Below are positions 27,865 to 36,615 of a stretch of 64,000 bases of DNA, one piece after another. The notes beneath the pieces are model-generated. The model ran no database searches and was not told the DNA's origin. It saw only the letters and a program-made list of their open reading frames with translations. Source of the DNA: Bordetella parapertussis. Lineage in GTDB: Bacteria > Pseudomonadota > Gammaproteobacteria > Burkholderiales > Burkholderiaceae_B. Made by a program: the position numbers and the translations under genes. Positions within the stretch are counted from its first letter, which is position 1. The number at the start of each line of letters is the position of its first letter. The stretch lies in the NCBI GenBank assembly GCA_945897365.1, contig CAMDFD010000003.1, positions 124,001 to 188,000 of the forward strand. The letters are read 5' to 3'.

Positions 27865-28827
27865 ATGCAAGTTAAAAAAATTGCCACAATCGTAGGCTTG
27901 GTATCGGCGGCTTTACTCGGCGCCTCACAAGCTTCTGCACAAGTTTTTTCTGATAAACCCATTCAATACATCATTCCATTTCCACCCGGTGGTGAATCAG
28001 ACATCGTGGCACGCTTGCAGGCCGATCTCTCTGCTAAACAACATAAACAGCCCATGGTTGTGATTAACCGAGCAGGTGCAGGTGGTGCGCTGGTGTGGAG
28101 CCAACTCAACAATTATCCAAATGATGGCACCAATGTTATCGGTGTCAATATCCCGCACATTATGTTGCAGCCTTTACAAGAAGGCACTCAGTACAAAACC
28201 AACGATATCAATTCGGTCTATTACTATCACTTCACCCCTGATGCATTGATGGTTTCGGCTGACAGTCCCTATAAAACTTACCAAGAGTTCATTGCCGCCG
28301 CAAAGAAAAATCCCGGCAAAATGACACTCGCTGGTTCTGCGCAATACTCCGCCAACCATATGGCCACAGAGCGACTCAATAAACTCGCTGATGTCAAAGT
28401 GAACTATGTGCCTTTCAAAGGTACCGGTGATTTGATTGCATCCCTGATTGGTATGCACGTTGATGGTGCGATGGGTTATTTGCCGTTGGCGATTCAACAA
28501 AAAAGTCGTGTACGGACTCTTGCAGTCGCCACTGAGAAGCGGCATCCAGCGCTTCCTGACGTTCCAACTTTTAAAGAGCTTGGATTGAATTGGGTCGACG
28601 GTGCATATCGCGGCATTGCAATGCCCAAAAGCACACCCCTCGCCGTTCAAAAGAAAATGTCTGATTACATGGCAAAGCTGAATGCAGACCCTGCAACGAA
28701 AAAGCGTCTCGAGGATGGCGGCTTTGTGCTTGTTGACATCCCGCTCGACAAAATCCCCGCCTTCATGAAAGAAAAAGAACCTTTAGTCATGGAAGATGCA
28801 CGTAACGCGGGCATGCTCAAAAAATAA
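27865..28827 (+). CDS. Tripartite tricarboxylate transporter receptor (Bug/TctC family)
   Basis: The 320-residue protein is a periplasmic solute-binding protein of the Bug family, which is greatly expanded in Alcaligenaceae. The signal peptide ends after residue 25 (QASA-QVF). The family motif IIPFPPGGESDIVAR follows, and later AGSAQYSANHMATERL and VPFKGTGDLIASLIG match the ligand-binding loops. Such proteins bind carboxylates or amides with high affinity and serve TctAB permeases or signalling. No tctA or tctB gene lies near, so this is an orphan receptor of unknown ligand. It has its own ribosome-binding site (GGAGAT) and a strong terminator. Confidence 0.93.
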   Translation: MQVKKIATIVGLVSAALLGASQASAQVFSDKPIQYIIPFPPGGESDIVARLQADLSAKQHKQPMVVINRAGAGGALVWSQLNNYPNDGTNVIGVNIPHIMLQPLQEGTQYKTNDINSVYYYHFTPDALMVSADSPYKTYQEFIAAAKKNPGKMTLAGSAQYSANHMATERLNKLADVKVNYVPFKGTGDLIASLIGMHVDGAMGYLPLAIQQKSRVRTLAVATEKRHPALPDVPTFKELGLNWVDGAYRGIAMPKSTPLAVQKKMSDYMAKLNADPATKKRLEDGGFVLVDIPLDKIPAFMKEKEPLVMEDARNAGMLKK

Positions 28828-28848
28828 TCAGCCTTTTTTGTCAATGAA

Positions 28849-28879
28849 GACTCGAGAATTAATTCTCGGGTCTTTTTTT
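28849..28879 (+). terminator. Intrinsic terminator after the TctC-type gene
   Basis: The inverted repeat GACTCGAGAA / TTCTCGGGTC (10 bp with one G-T pair, 4-base loop) is followed by seven T. It lies 21 bases after the stop codon. Confidence 0.92.
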
Positions 28880-28968
28880 ATGATGCTGCACCGCAGCGTT
28901 GCTGTGAGCTAAGGACTACAATAAGAACAAGATTGCGCACTGTCCGAGTTTGACTTGAGAGGCCGACC

Positions 28969-29931
28969 ATGCTGTCACCCCGTTTACATGCTGTAACCTG
29001 CTCAAGCCCAGCTGGTTTGCATCGCATGGCGTATCGCGAATGGGGCGACCCCGATTGTGATGAGGTTATCCTGTGTGTGCACGGACTCACCCGAACCGGT
29101 AGAGATTTCGACTCATTAGCTAGCGAACTTTCTACCCGCTATCGCGTGATATGCCCGGATGTGGTGGGCCGCGGTCTATCCGATTGGTTGGTAAATCCTG
29201 CTTTTTATGCGTTGCCACAGTATGTTTCAGATATGGTGACCTTAATAGCGCGTATTCAACCAAAGCGCCTGCATTGGATCGGCACATCGATGGGAGGCTT
29301 GATTGGTTTGGTATACGCGGGTGCGTATGCACAGTTACAGATGAGAAATGCGTTGCATACGCCTGCGCAACGTCATACGTCCCTTCCAGATACGTACTTT
29401 CCACTTGATTCGCTTTTGTTAAATGATGTCGGACCGCATATCGAGCCAGTTTCTCTTGCGCGAATTGGCCAATATGTCGGGGAAGCCGTCAGTTTTGATT
29501 GTTTTGATGATGCGGTTGCTTATGTTCAAGCCACCTGCGCATCTTTTGGGCACCATACAACCGATCAATGGCACGATCTAACGCGTCATGTTTATATTGA
29601 ACAATCCGGTCGATGGATTAAACACTATGATTTAGCTATTGCTGCAGCGTTTAAACAAGTTTCCCCTGAAATAGTTGCACAGGCAGAAATCATGTTGTGG
29701 GCGGCTTTCACGACCTTAAATATTCCTGTGCAAATCATACGTGGACAACAATCAGATTTACTATCTGAACAAACATGTCACAAGATGTTGCAGGCTCAAG
29801 CTCACGCGCGACTTTCACAGATTCAAGGTGTGGGTCATGCGCCGACCCTCATGGATCCTGTTCAAATTTCGATGGTGACTGATTTTTTAAAGAACCAACG
29901 TCTCGCGACCCCGTGTGACTCAAGGTGTTAA
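28969..29931 (+). CDS. Alpha/beta hydrolase
   Basis: The 320-residue protein has the alpha/beta hydrolase fold. The oxyanion-hole region reads CVHGLTRTGRDFD, the nucleophile elbow is G-T-S107-M-G-G, a late Asp lies near residue 265 (GQQSDLL) and the catalytic His near 290 (GVGHAPTL). There is no signal peptide. It could be an esterase, lipase or other serine hydrolase, and nothing in the sequence sets its substrate. Its stop codon is four bases before the probable start of the PHP gene, so the pair is likely co-transcribed. Confidence 0.88.
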   Translation: MLSPRLHAVTCSSPAGLHRMAYREWGDPDCDEVILCVHGLTRTGRDFDSLASELSTRYRVICPDVVGRGLSDWLVNPAFYALPQYVSDMVTLIARIQPKRLHWIGTSMGGLIGLVYAGAYAQLQMRNALHTPAQRHTSLPDTYFPLDSLLLNDVGPHIEPVSLARIGQYVGEAVSFDCFDDAVAYVQATCASFGHHTTDQWHDLTRHVYIEQSGRWIKHYDLAIAAAFKQVSPEIVAQAEIMLWAAFTTLNIPVQIIRGQQSDLLSEQTCHKMLQAQAHARLSQIQGVGHAPTLMDPVQISMVTDFLKNQRLATPCDSRC

Positions 29932-29935
29932 TGTG

Positions 29936-30787
29936 ATGAGTGCTTTGAGAGAAAATTTTTGTGCGGATTTGCATTGTCACTCGACGGTGTCGGATGGTGT
30001 TTTTGCGCCCGATGTGTTGGCTTTACGTGCAAAAGACGCTGGCGTGAACCTCTGGTCATTGACGGATCACGATGAGCTTTCAGGGCAAGCACTCGCCATG
30101 GAAACTGCACGCGAAATCGGACTCTGCTATTTGACAGGCGTTGAAATCTCAGTCACCTGGGCCAACCAGACGGTGCATATTGTTGGCTTGGGCATTGATC
30201 AAAAAAATACCACTCTCATTGAGGGGTTGCGCCAAACACGCGCGGGTCGTGCGGAGCGTGCGAAGCGTATTGGCGATCGCTTGGCTGGACTGGGCATGCC
30301 CGGGGCATTCGAAGGTGCTCTGACTTTCGCAGGCAATCCAGAACTCATCAGTCGCACGCATTTCGCGCGTTTCCTAGTTCAAGCCGGCTACTTTCCGGAG
30401 GTGCAGGCGGTATTTGATCGGCTACTCAAAGATGACGGTCCCGCGCATGAACCCATGCAATGGGCCTCTTTGGAGGCGGCGTTGGGTTGGATCGGAGCCG
30501 CGGGTGGAGCAGCGGTGATCGCGCACCCCGGTCGCTACAAATATACAGCGACACAATTTGGAGCCCTCTTTGATTCTTTCAAGGACCTTGGGGGCAGGGC
30601 CATCGAGGTCATCACTGGCAGTCATAGTGTTCCTCAGTTTCAAGAATATGCGCAAGTCGCGCGTCATTATGGTTTTCAGGCTTCGTGTGGTTCAGATTTT
30701 CATAGCCCTCATGAAAGTCGGATTCAGCTGGGCAGTTTGCCACCGCTCCCCTCAGATTTGAAGCCTGTTTGGAAAGACTTGGTATAA
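29936..30787 (+). CDS. PHP-domain phosphoesterase (RNase AM/YciV-like)
   Basis: The product from ATG 29936 is 283 residues. PHP metal motifs are complete: DLHCHSTVSDG (His13, His15), LTDHDELSG, the glutamate in GVEIS, HPGRY and SDFHSPHE. The order and length match the YciV/TrpH group. The E. coli member (RNase AM) is a 5'-3' exonuclease that hydrolyses 3',5'-bisphosphonucleotides and trims rRNA 5' ends; that function is transferred by family. A GTG at 29915 would add seven residues inside the upstream gene and is less likely. greB follows after six bases. Confidence 0.88.
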   Translation: MSALRENFCADLHCHSTVSDGVFAPDVLALRAKDAGVNLWSLTDHDELSGQALAMETAREIGLCYLTGVEISVTWANQTVHIVGLGIDQKNTTLIEGLRQTRAGRAERAKRIGDRLAGLGMPGAFEGALTFAGNPELISRTHFARFLVQAGYFPEVQAVFDRLLKDDGPAHEPMQWASLEAALGWIGAAGGAAVIAHPGRYKYTATQFGALFDSFKDLGGRAIEVITGSHSVPQFQEYAQVARHYGFQASCGSDFHSPHESRIQLGSLPPLPSDLKPVWKDLV

Positions 30788-30793
30788 AACAAG

Positions 30794-31345
30794 ATGAACA
30801 AGGCCTTTGTCAAAGAGCAAGATGATGTTCAAGATGATGACCTTCCAGAAGCCAAAGCGCTCCCGGTGGGTACAAAAAATTATCTGACACCTGGTGGATA
30901 CGCTTCGCTACGTGACGAACTTGCGCACTTAATGAATGAAGAACGGCCTGCAATGGTCAAAATCGTTTCTTGGGCGGCGTCCAATGGTGATCGTTCTGAA
31001 AACGGCGATTATCTTTACGGTAAAAAACGTTTAAGAGAAATTGATCGCCGTATGCGGTTTTTAACCAAACGCTTAGAACTGGCCGAAGTTGTTGACCCTG
31101 CGCTGCAAACCAATCGCGCACAAGTATTCTTTGGTGCGACAGTGCTGTATGCCAATCAAGAAGGCCAAGAGCAACGTGTCACCATCGTGGGCGTCGATGA
31201 GGCGGAGCCTTTGCAAGGGCGCATTAGTTGGATTTCGCCAGTGGCGCGCGCGCTCACAAAGGCCAAGCTTGGCGATACCGTCAGCCTCAGAACGCCTGGT
31301 GGTATAGAAGAACTCGATATTCTTGAAATATCCTATCCGGCTTGA
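30794..31345 (+). CDS. greB: Transcription elongation factor GreB
   Basis: GreB enters the RNA polymerase secondary channel and triggers cleavage of backtracked RNA. The 183-residue protein has an N-terminal antiparallel coiled coil (about 30-105) whose tip carries the acidic residues (NGDRSENGDYLYGKKRLREID), and a C-terminal FKBP-like domain (GVDEAEPLQGRISWISPVARAL). The GreB-type wording and a basic patch separate it from GreA. About 25 acidic residues precede the coiled coil. It is probably read with the PHP gene. Its last 13 bases overlap the convergent epimerase gene. Confidence 0.94.
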   Translation: MNKAFVKEQDDVQDDDLPEAKALPVGTKNYLTPGGYASLRDELAHLMNEERPAMVKIVSWAASNGDRSENGDYLYGKKRLREIDRRMRFLTKRLELAEVVDPALQTNRAQVFFGATVLYANQEGQEQRVTIVGVDEAEPLQGRISWISPVARALTKAKLGDTVSLRTPGGIEELDILEISYPA

Positions 31346-32199
31346 ATAATATCTCTGTAGCCGTCGCGACTATCTGGCCATTGAAAGATAAAGCCCGTTT
31401 CACGAATCTTTGCATTACTGAGTCGTTTACTTCCAACGAAGGCAGGTGACTCAGAGACCGGGGGGACTGGCCCTCCGACTTGCTGCGCCAATGCTTCATA
31501 GAGAGTGCGCATGGGAAGCGGTGTACTGTCGGTGATTAAATACGTAGATTGAGGATGTTCGAATCCCATCAAATGCACAACGGCGGCAGCCGCATCGTCG
31601 ATATGAATACGATTGGACCAGTGTGCGGCAAAGGAGGGTGCGCCAACTTGTCCAAGCTTGAGCTTTTCAAGCAACGCAATCCGTCCTGGCCCATAGATAC
31701 CTGAAAGTCTAAGACTGAGTGTGGTCAATGCATGTTCGCGGCCAAACGTAGAAAGCCATTGCTCGGCCTCTAGGAGCACTCGACCATTAAAGTTCTTTGG
31801 GTTCACTGGAGTGTCTTCGTTGACCCACTCATCCCCATGCTCCCCATAGACCGCCGTTGAGGAGATAAACAGAACGCGCTTTAACGCTGAACTGTATGCA
31901 TGTTGAACAACATTGCGCAAACCATCGAAATACACCGCTCGATAATCGGACTCTGTTCGCACATGCGGGGCTGCACTAAACAGAATATGAGTGATGCCAG
32001 CAGGTAAGTCCTGCATGCTTTCTGGATTAGACAAGTCTGCTTTAAACCATGTAAACCCGAGAGTGTTCTCTTGATCATCAGGACGCGTTCGCTTTAATCC
32101 CCACACGCGATTGGTTGGGTTTTGTATGACTCGTTGAGCAACACGCATACCTAAATCCCCACAGCCAGCAATCAATAAGCGGATCGGCGTAGTCATCAT
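31333..32199 (-). CDS. NAD(P)-dependent epimerase-like SDR (YeeZ-like)
   Basis: The 288-residue protein is an extended SDR. The nucleotide-binding glycine motif is GCGDLGMRVA near the N terminus instead of the more usual GGTGFIG. SSTAVYGEHGDEWV contains the Ser and Tyr region, and LRLSGIYGPGR is typical of the family. It resembles E. coli YeeZ, whose substrate is not known. The usual YxxxK is not obvious after the Tyr of VYGE, so an oxidoreductase or epimerase activity should not be assumed. It overlaps the methyltransferase gene by four bases on its upstream side and is co-transcribed with it. Confidence 0.8.
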   Translation of the reverse strand: MMTTPIRLLIAGCGDLGMRVAQRVIQNPTNRVWGLKRTRPDDQENTLGFTWFKADLSNPESMQDLPAGITHILFSAAPHVRTESDYRAVYFDGLRNVVQHAYSSALKRVLFISSTAVYGEHGDEWVNEDTPVNPKNFNGRVLLEAEQWLSTFGREHALTTLSLRLSGIYGPGRIALLEKLKLGQVGAPSFAAHWSNRIHIDDAAAAVVHLMGFEHPQSTYLITDSTPLPMRTLYEALAQQVGGPVPPVSESPAFVGSKRLSNAKIRETGFIFQWPDSRDGYRDIIQAG

Positions 32200-33062
32200 G
32201 ATGTTTTTTCTTGTTGTGTCTTTTGATTAATACCTTCCAAAGGAGGGGTAAAAAAGCGTTCTTTTAGCTCGTCTAAACCAAGACGTTCCAAAAGCGCTTC
32301 GAGTCTGGCGATGGTGTGCGGTTTCGGAGGGCCCAAGCGCCTAGCAATCAATAACTCATTTTTCATGGAGTGTTCCCAACCCACCAGCTCAGTTACGGTG
32401 ACTTGATATCCATGCGCTTCAAGTTGCAGGCAGCGCAGCGTATTGGTGACCTGACTACCGAACTCTCTTGTATGGAGTGGATGACGCCAGATTTCTGCCA
32501 AGGGGTCTTTAAGCTGCTCTGCTTTGTGTTTGCGCAGCACACCGGCCACCTCTGCTTGACAACAAGGCACTAGCACCATGAACTCGGCATTCTTGGCCAA
32601 TCCAAAGCGAATCGCATCGTCTGTGGCGGTATTGCAGGCGTGTAAAGCGGTGACAAGGTCGACCTGAGCGGGTAAGGCTGAGGAGTTGAGGGATTGCGAT
32701 ACAGATTCGTTTAAAAACCGCATCTGTGTGAAACCGAGTTCTTGTGCAAGTGTTTGTGTTTGCGCGACAAGTTCTGGCCGTGTTTCGATGCCAACCATAC
32801 TCGCACGGGGCGCCTGGTGTCGTAAAAAAAGGTCAACGAGTATAAATCCTAGGTAGGATTTACCCGCGCCGTGGTCGACAACACAGAAGTCCTCGTGTTT
32901 AAGCAGTATTTGCTTGAGCAAAGGCTCGATAAACTGAAACAAATGGTAGACCTGTTTCAGTTTGCGTCTGCTGTCTTGGTTGAGCTTGCCATCCCGCGTG
33001 AGGATGTGCAGCGCTTTGAGTAAAGCAATGGACTGTTCTGGACGAATTTCGGGTATCGACAT
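32196..33062 (-). CDS. SAM-dependent methyltransferase, RNA-modification-like
   Basis: The 288-residue protein has a class I methyltransferase motif I in VVDHGAGKSYLGFILVD, an acidic motif II in GIETRPEL, and a HACNTATDDAIRFG plus VPCCQAEV segment. These last features recall the Methyltransf_32/TRM13-type group, several of whose members act on RNA. The target here is unknown. The N-terminal 45 residues look helical and may contact substrate. It is upstream of the epimerase-like gene (4-base overlap), and divergent from the transglutaminase-like gene at 33143. Confidence 0.75.
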   Translation of the reverse strand: MSIPEIRPEQSIALLKALHILTRDGKLNQDSRRKLKQVYHLFQFIEPLLKQILLKHEDFCVVDHGAGKSYLGFILVDLFLRHQAPRASMVGIETRPELVAQTQTLAQELGFTQMRFLNESVSQSLNSSALPAQVDLVTALHACNTATDDAIRFGLAKNAEFMVLVPCCQAEVAGVLRKHKAEQLKDPLAEIWRHPLHTREFGSQVTNTLRCLQLEAHGYQVTVTELVGWEHSMKNELLIARRLGPPKPHTIARLEALLERLGLDELKERFFTPPLEGINQKTQQEKTS

Positions 33063-33142
33063 GGGCAGCGGTTATGACATAAAGTGCACATTCAGGCATA
33101 CTTATGTCGAATAAAGGTTTAACTTAGGAACTCTTTATCTCA

Positions 33143-34288
33143 ATGGCTGATTATTCTAAACATAAGATAGAGGAGCTCGAAGGGATTTGTTTGCTGTTCG
33201 ATCTTGAGCAGCAAGCGAAAACCGCAGCTTCCGAAATCTCTAGCTGGAGACAAGCTCTTGAAGCTCAAGCTTACCTCAATATCGACCTGACTTCATATAG
33301 AGATCAATATCTCGTCCAAGTGACCGCAACGTCAACTTTGTTGGCCTTGACGCCCGATTACGATACGCTTAATTTAAACAAGCGACTGGGTTTAGATACA
33401 GTCAAAAATCCAACGCAGCTTGATCTTGAAATTGTCCTGTGTCTGGCACGCGCACCTATTGCTTATTGTTTTCCCTCTGTTGAGGAGCTTCGGGCTGCAG
33501 TGCGTGTTCGGCATTTTGCGGTCGATGCTGCGCGTCGTACTGAATTAGCCTTTAATCCGGATGGTTACGAGCGCCCTCAAGAGTGCTGGACCTATGACGA
33601 AAATAGTGGTTTTTTGTTGCGACCCGGCGTCGATATGGTTGAGGCCTTAATCAAAACCACTCAGCCTGAGGTCTCCGGTCAGCAACTTTATACTTTTTCT
33701 TGTGGTCGTGCAGCAGAATACATTGTGTTGTTGGCGATTGCCCAAGAGCTTAAGGGTCACAACCAGTCTCTGTACAAAGGATTAGAAAAACAGTGGCAAA
33801 CACGTGCCTTGCTTGCTGATGACTTTAATGATGCTTTTATTTTTGAGATAGGGACGTTAGAGCATCCTTTGCCTATGCGGTTTTATGTGCCCGGGAGCCG
33901 CTTATGGTTTCGTAATCCTGACAGCCGCTCTGCGGATGTTGAGGGCTTTGAAGGATCATGGGTGGTCTATCACGGCAATGGGGAGTTTTGCAACTTGTGG
34001 GAGCGCGCCAAACCCTTTACCTTGTCGGATAAGTGTCTGGAGATTTACCACTGGCGTGATGGTGTGTACTTTGACGACTCGGGTGAGATCAAAATGAATG
34101 AGGATATCGTTCGAGAAAAAGTATTGCAGACTAAGCAGTCACCCGAGCATTCCGCAAAGATCATTGACAGGATGATGCGCTACCGAGATGTCAGAGGCGT
34201 TTATGCTGAGGGTGGTTGTATCGATGCCTCTAGAGACGTCGTGCGCTGGGTCTGCCCAGGCACGACTGATTTGGTCTTAGGGACTTGA
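33143..34288 (+). CDS. Uncharacterised protein with transglutaminase (Tgl)-like pattern
   Basis: I do not recognise this 381-residue protein as an established proteobacterial family. It has no signal peptide or membrane segment. From about residue 111 to 290 its pattern tracks Bacillus spore transglutaminase Tgl as I recall it: SVEELRAAVRVR, then LYTFSC187GRAAEYIVLLA (Tgl has FYAFEC with the catalytic Cys, then a hydrophobic helix), then GSRLWFRNPD (Tgl: LYFKNPE) and a hydrophobic strand VVYHG. The Cys is kept, but the Glu and His of Tgl do not align cleanly: here the region reads FEGSWVVYHGNGEFCNLW. The first 110 residues and the last 90 are extra. It stands alone, 75 bases before the HAD gene. 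Confidence 0.5.
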   Translation: MADYSKHKIEELEGICLLFDLEQQAKTAASEISSWRQALEAQAYLNIDLTSYRDQYLVQVTATSTLLALTPDYDTLNLNKRLGLDTVKNPTQLDLEIVLCLARAPIAYCFPSVEELRAAVRVRHFAVDAARRTELAFNPDGYERPQECWTYDENSGFLLRPGVDMVEALIKTTQPEVSGQQLYTFSCGRAAEYIVLLAIAQELKGHNQSLYKGLEKQWQTRALLADDFNDAFIFEIGTLEHPLPMRFYVPGSRLWFRNPDSRSADVEGFEGSWVVYHGNGEFCNLWERAKPFTLSDKCLEIYHWRDGVYFDDSGEIKMNEDIVREKVLQTKQSPEHSAKIIDRMMRYRDVRGVYAEGGCIDASRDVVRWVCPGTTDLVLGT

Positions 34289-34363
34289 TATTTAACGTTT
34301 TCAATATCGACTTGAGATGAAGGTCGTTACAATAGCGCTGTTCTGAACCGCCGGATAGAGACG

Positions 34364-35209
34364 ATGTCTGATGTCATTGCGCTGATTTTTGATTTTGACG
34401 ACACGCTTGCTCCAGACAGCACTTCAGGCTTTCTAGAGAGCCTAGGTGTGGACACCCAACAATTTTGGTCAGGTAGAGTCGATCCTTTATTGGCGCGCGA
34501 CTGGGATCCTGTCCCAGCCTATTTGCACGAGATGATTGCGCTTTCCAAAGAAGGCAAATACGGCACCATCACACAAGAGCGCCTTCAAACATGGGGCCAA
34601 TCTCTGCCATTGCATGCTGGAGTAGAAACTCTTTTTCGCCGTTTGCGCGAACAAGTCAAAGTTGTTCATCCTCAGGTGCAGCTTGAGTTTTATTTGATCT
34701 CAAGCGGTATCGGTGATGTTGTGCGTCACACACGCATTGCCCATGAGTTCACTGGCATTTGGGCTTCAGAGTTTATTTATGACGCGCAAGGCGGGATTAC
34801 TTTTCCGCGCCGCATTGTCAGTTTTACAGACAAAACCCGATATCTGTTTCATATCCAAAAAGGCATTGTTGGACCGAGCTATATCGGTAAACCTTTCGAA
34901 GTCAACCGTAAAATCCCCGAAGACCGTTTGCGTGTGCCCTTTGACCAAATGGTCTTTGTTGGCGACGGCTATACGGATATTCCGTGTTTTTCATTGATCC
35001 GCAGCTCTGGCGGATTTGCATTTGGTGTTTGGGATCCTAAACATCGTGACAAACGCAGCCGTGCATGGGGTTTTATCGAGGATGGACGCGTTTCAAATCT
35101 GAATCAAGCCCGCTACGACGATGATGCAGAACTGTATCAGTGGCTCGAAGAGGCTTTAACAAGCCTCGCAGGCCGAATTGCCCTGAAATCTCGTGTCTAT
35201 CGTGGATGA
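34364..35209 (+). CDS. HAD-superfamily hydrolase
   Basis: The 281-residue cytoplasmic protein has HAD motif I D10-F-D12-D-T (nucleophile Asp10, acid Asp12), motif II LISSG and motif III FVGDGYTDIP. A large cap lies between motifs I and II, closer to phosphoserine-phosphatase-like HADs. It is likely a phosphatase, but the substrate is not visible. Its last 17 bases overlap tadA, which in turn overlaps ldcA, so the three form one coupled operon. Confidence 0.85.
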   Translation: MSDVIALIFDFDDTLAPDSTSGFLESLGVDTQQFWSGRVDPLLARDWDPVPAYLHEMIALSKEGKYGTITQERLQTWGQSLPLHAGVETLFRRLREQVKVVHPQVQLEFYLISSGIGDVVRHTRIAHEFTGIWASEFIYDAQGGITFPRRIVSFTDKTRYLFHIQKGIVGPSYIGKPFEVNRKIPEDRLRVPFDQMVFVGDGYTDIPCFSLIRSSGGFAFGVWDPKHRDKRSRAWGFIEDGRVSNLNQARYDDDAELYQWLEEALTSLAGRIALKSRVYRG

Positions 35210-35672
35210 TTCATTTATGCGCCTAGCGCTTGAGCAAGCTTGTCTTGCGCAAGAGGCAGGCGAGGTTCCTGTTGGCGCGGTCATGATTGACGCCAATGGC
35301 ATGCTGTTAGCCTCGGGGTTTAATCGTGTGATTCAAGACCATGATCCCACGGGTCATGCTGAAGTCGTCGCTTTAAGAAACGCGGCAAAAAAAAACGGTA
35401 ATTACAGATTGCCTGGCGCTACGCTCTACGTCACGCTTGAGCCTTGTGTCATGTGCATGGGTGCCATCATGCATGCACGTCTTGCGCGTGTGGTGTTTGG
35501 TGCCTCAGACCCCAAAACAGGTGCCTGTGGAAGTGTGATTAACCTGCCGTCAGAGTCGCGTTTAAACCATCACACGCGTGTCGAGGGTGGCGTACTCGAG
35601 CATGAATGCGGCGAGACATTACGTGATTTTTTCAAACGTCGTCGCTCCAAGGAGAGCCAGATTGAGTCGTAG
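35193..35672 (+). CDS. tadA: tRNA-specific adenosine deaminase
   Basis: TadA deaminates A34 to inosine in the anticodon of tRNA-Arg(ACG), which lets it read CGU, CGC and CGA. Zinc and catalytic residues are His55 and Glu57 (GHAEVVAL) and Cys85-X2-Cys88 (PCVMC). The 159 residues match the family. Start is GTG 35193 or GTG 35202; both lie inside the end of the HAD gene, and ATG 35217 would cut into the first conserved helix. The 3' end overlaps ldcA by 11 bases. Confidence 0.96.
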   Translation: MSIVDDSFMRLALEQACLAQEAGEVPVGAVMIDANGMLLASGFNRVIQDHDPTGHAEVVALRNAAKKNGNYRLPGATLYVTLEPCVMCMGAIMHARLARVVFGASDPKTGACGSVINLPSESRLNHHTRVEGGVLEHECGETLRDFFKRRRSKESQIES

Positions 35673-36615
35673 TCAAGCCACCGTTAACCGCCCTTTAACG
35701 CGCGTATCGTCCGCCGCGCACAAGGGTATTTATATTATGAGTCCCTCGAGCGCCGTCGCTGATGCCAAAATATTGGCCAGAGGTGTCAAGCGTTTAGAGA
35801 AAATGGGCTTTAAGGTTGCATTGGATCCTACGGCGTTGGCGTGTGATCAACGTTTTGCGGGTTCGGATGCACAACGTATCGCTGCGTTTGAGCGAGCGGT
35901 TAAACAAAAACTTCCTATTGTGATGGCTTCACGCGGTGGCTATGGTGTCACTAGACTGTTGCCCCATCTCAATTGGTCTGCGTTATCTCAGTCAGGTAAA
36001 AGATTTGTAGGGCAAAGTGACTTCACTGCTTTCAATTTGGCACTACTCGCCAAAACTGGCTTAATCAGTTATGCCGGCCCGACCGCTTGTTATGACTTTG
36101 GCGCCCCCAAGCCTGAAATACTGACCACCGAGATTTTTGGTGAAGTCATGCGCGGTGAGCTTGAAATCCTAAGCTTTGAGTCTGAACAGGCCGATGCGGT
36201 TGATTGTAGAGGTGTCTTGTGGGGTGGCAATCTTGCGATGATCACGTCTTTGCTCGGCACTCCTTTTATGCCAAAAATCAAAGGCGGTATTCTCTTTGTC
36301 GAGGATGTGGGCGAGCATCCATATCGGATAGAACGCATGCTGAATCAGCTTGCGCAAGCAGGTATTCTAGGTAAACAAAAAGCATTGCTGCTCGGTGGGT
36401 TTACTGAATATCGATTGGCAGAGCACGACCGCGGCTACGATCTCAACGCCGCTGTCGCGTTCATTAGGCAATCGGTCAAGATCCCGGTGATTCCAGGTCT
36501 GCCTTTTGGTCATACCCCGATGAAGGCGACCTTGCCGATTGGTGCCAAAGTGGGCCTTGCGACGGAGGATGGCATCGCCCACTTGGTCCTCGAGGAGCAT
36601 CCTGAGGAGTTTTAA
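35662..36615 (+). CDS. ldcA: Murein LD-carboxypeptidase (S66 family)
   Basis: LdcA trims the terminal D-Ala from tetrapeptide muropeptides so that they can be recycled; cytoplasmic. I start it at TTG 35662 because AAGGAG stands at a good distance just before it and the downstream residues begin the family fold, giving 317 residues. Catalytic residues are Ser90 (ASRGGYG), the Glu of VEDVGEHPYRIER and the His of PFGHTP. Overlap with tadA suggests coupled translation. An upstream in-frame start at 35578 lies well inside tadA and lacks a ribosome-binding site. Confidence 0.93.
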   Translation: MSRSQATVNRPLTRVSSAAHKGIYIMSPSSAVADAKILARGVKRLEKMGFKVALDPTALACDQRFAGSDAQRIAAFERAVKQKLPIVMASRGGYGVTRLLPHLNWSALSQSGKRFVGQSDFTAFNLALLAKTGLISYAGPTACYDFGAPKPEILTTEIFGEVMRGELEILSFESEQADAVDCRGVLWGGNLAMITSLLGTPFMPKIKGGILFVEDVGEHPYRIERMLNQLAQAGILGKQKALLLGGFTEYRLAEHDRGYDLNAAVAFIRQSVKIPVIPGLPFGHTPMKATLPIGAKVGLATEDGIAHLVLEEHPEEF

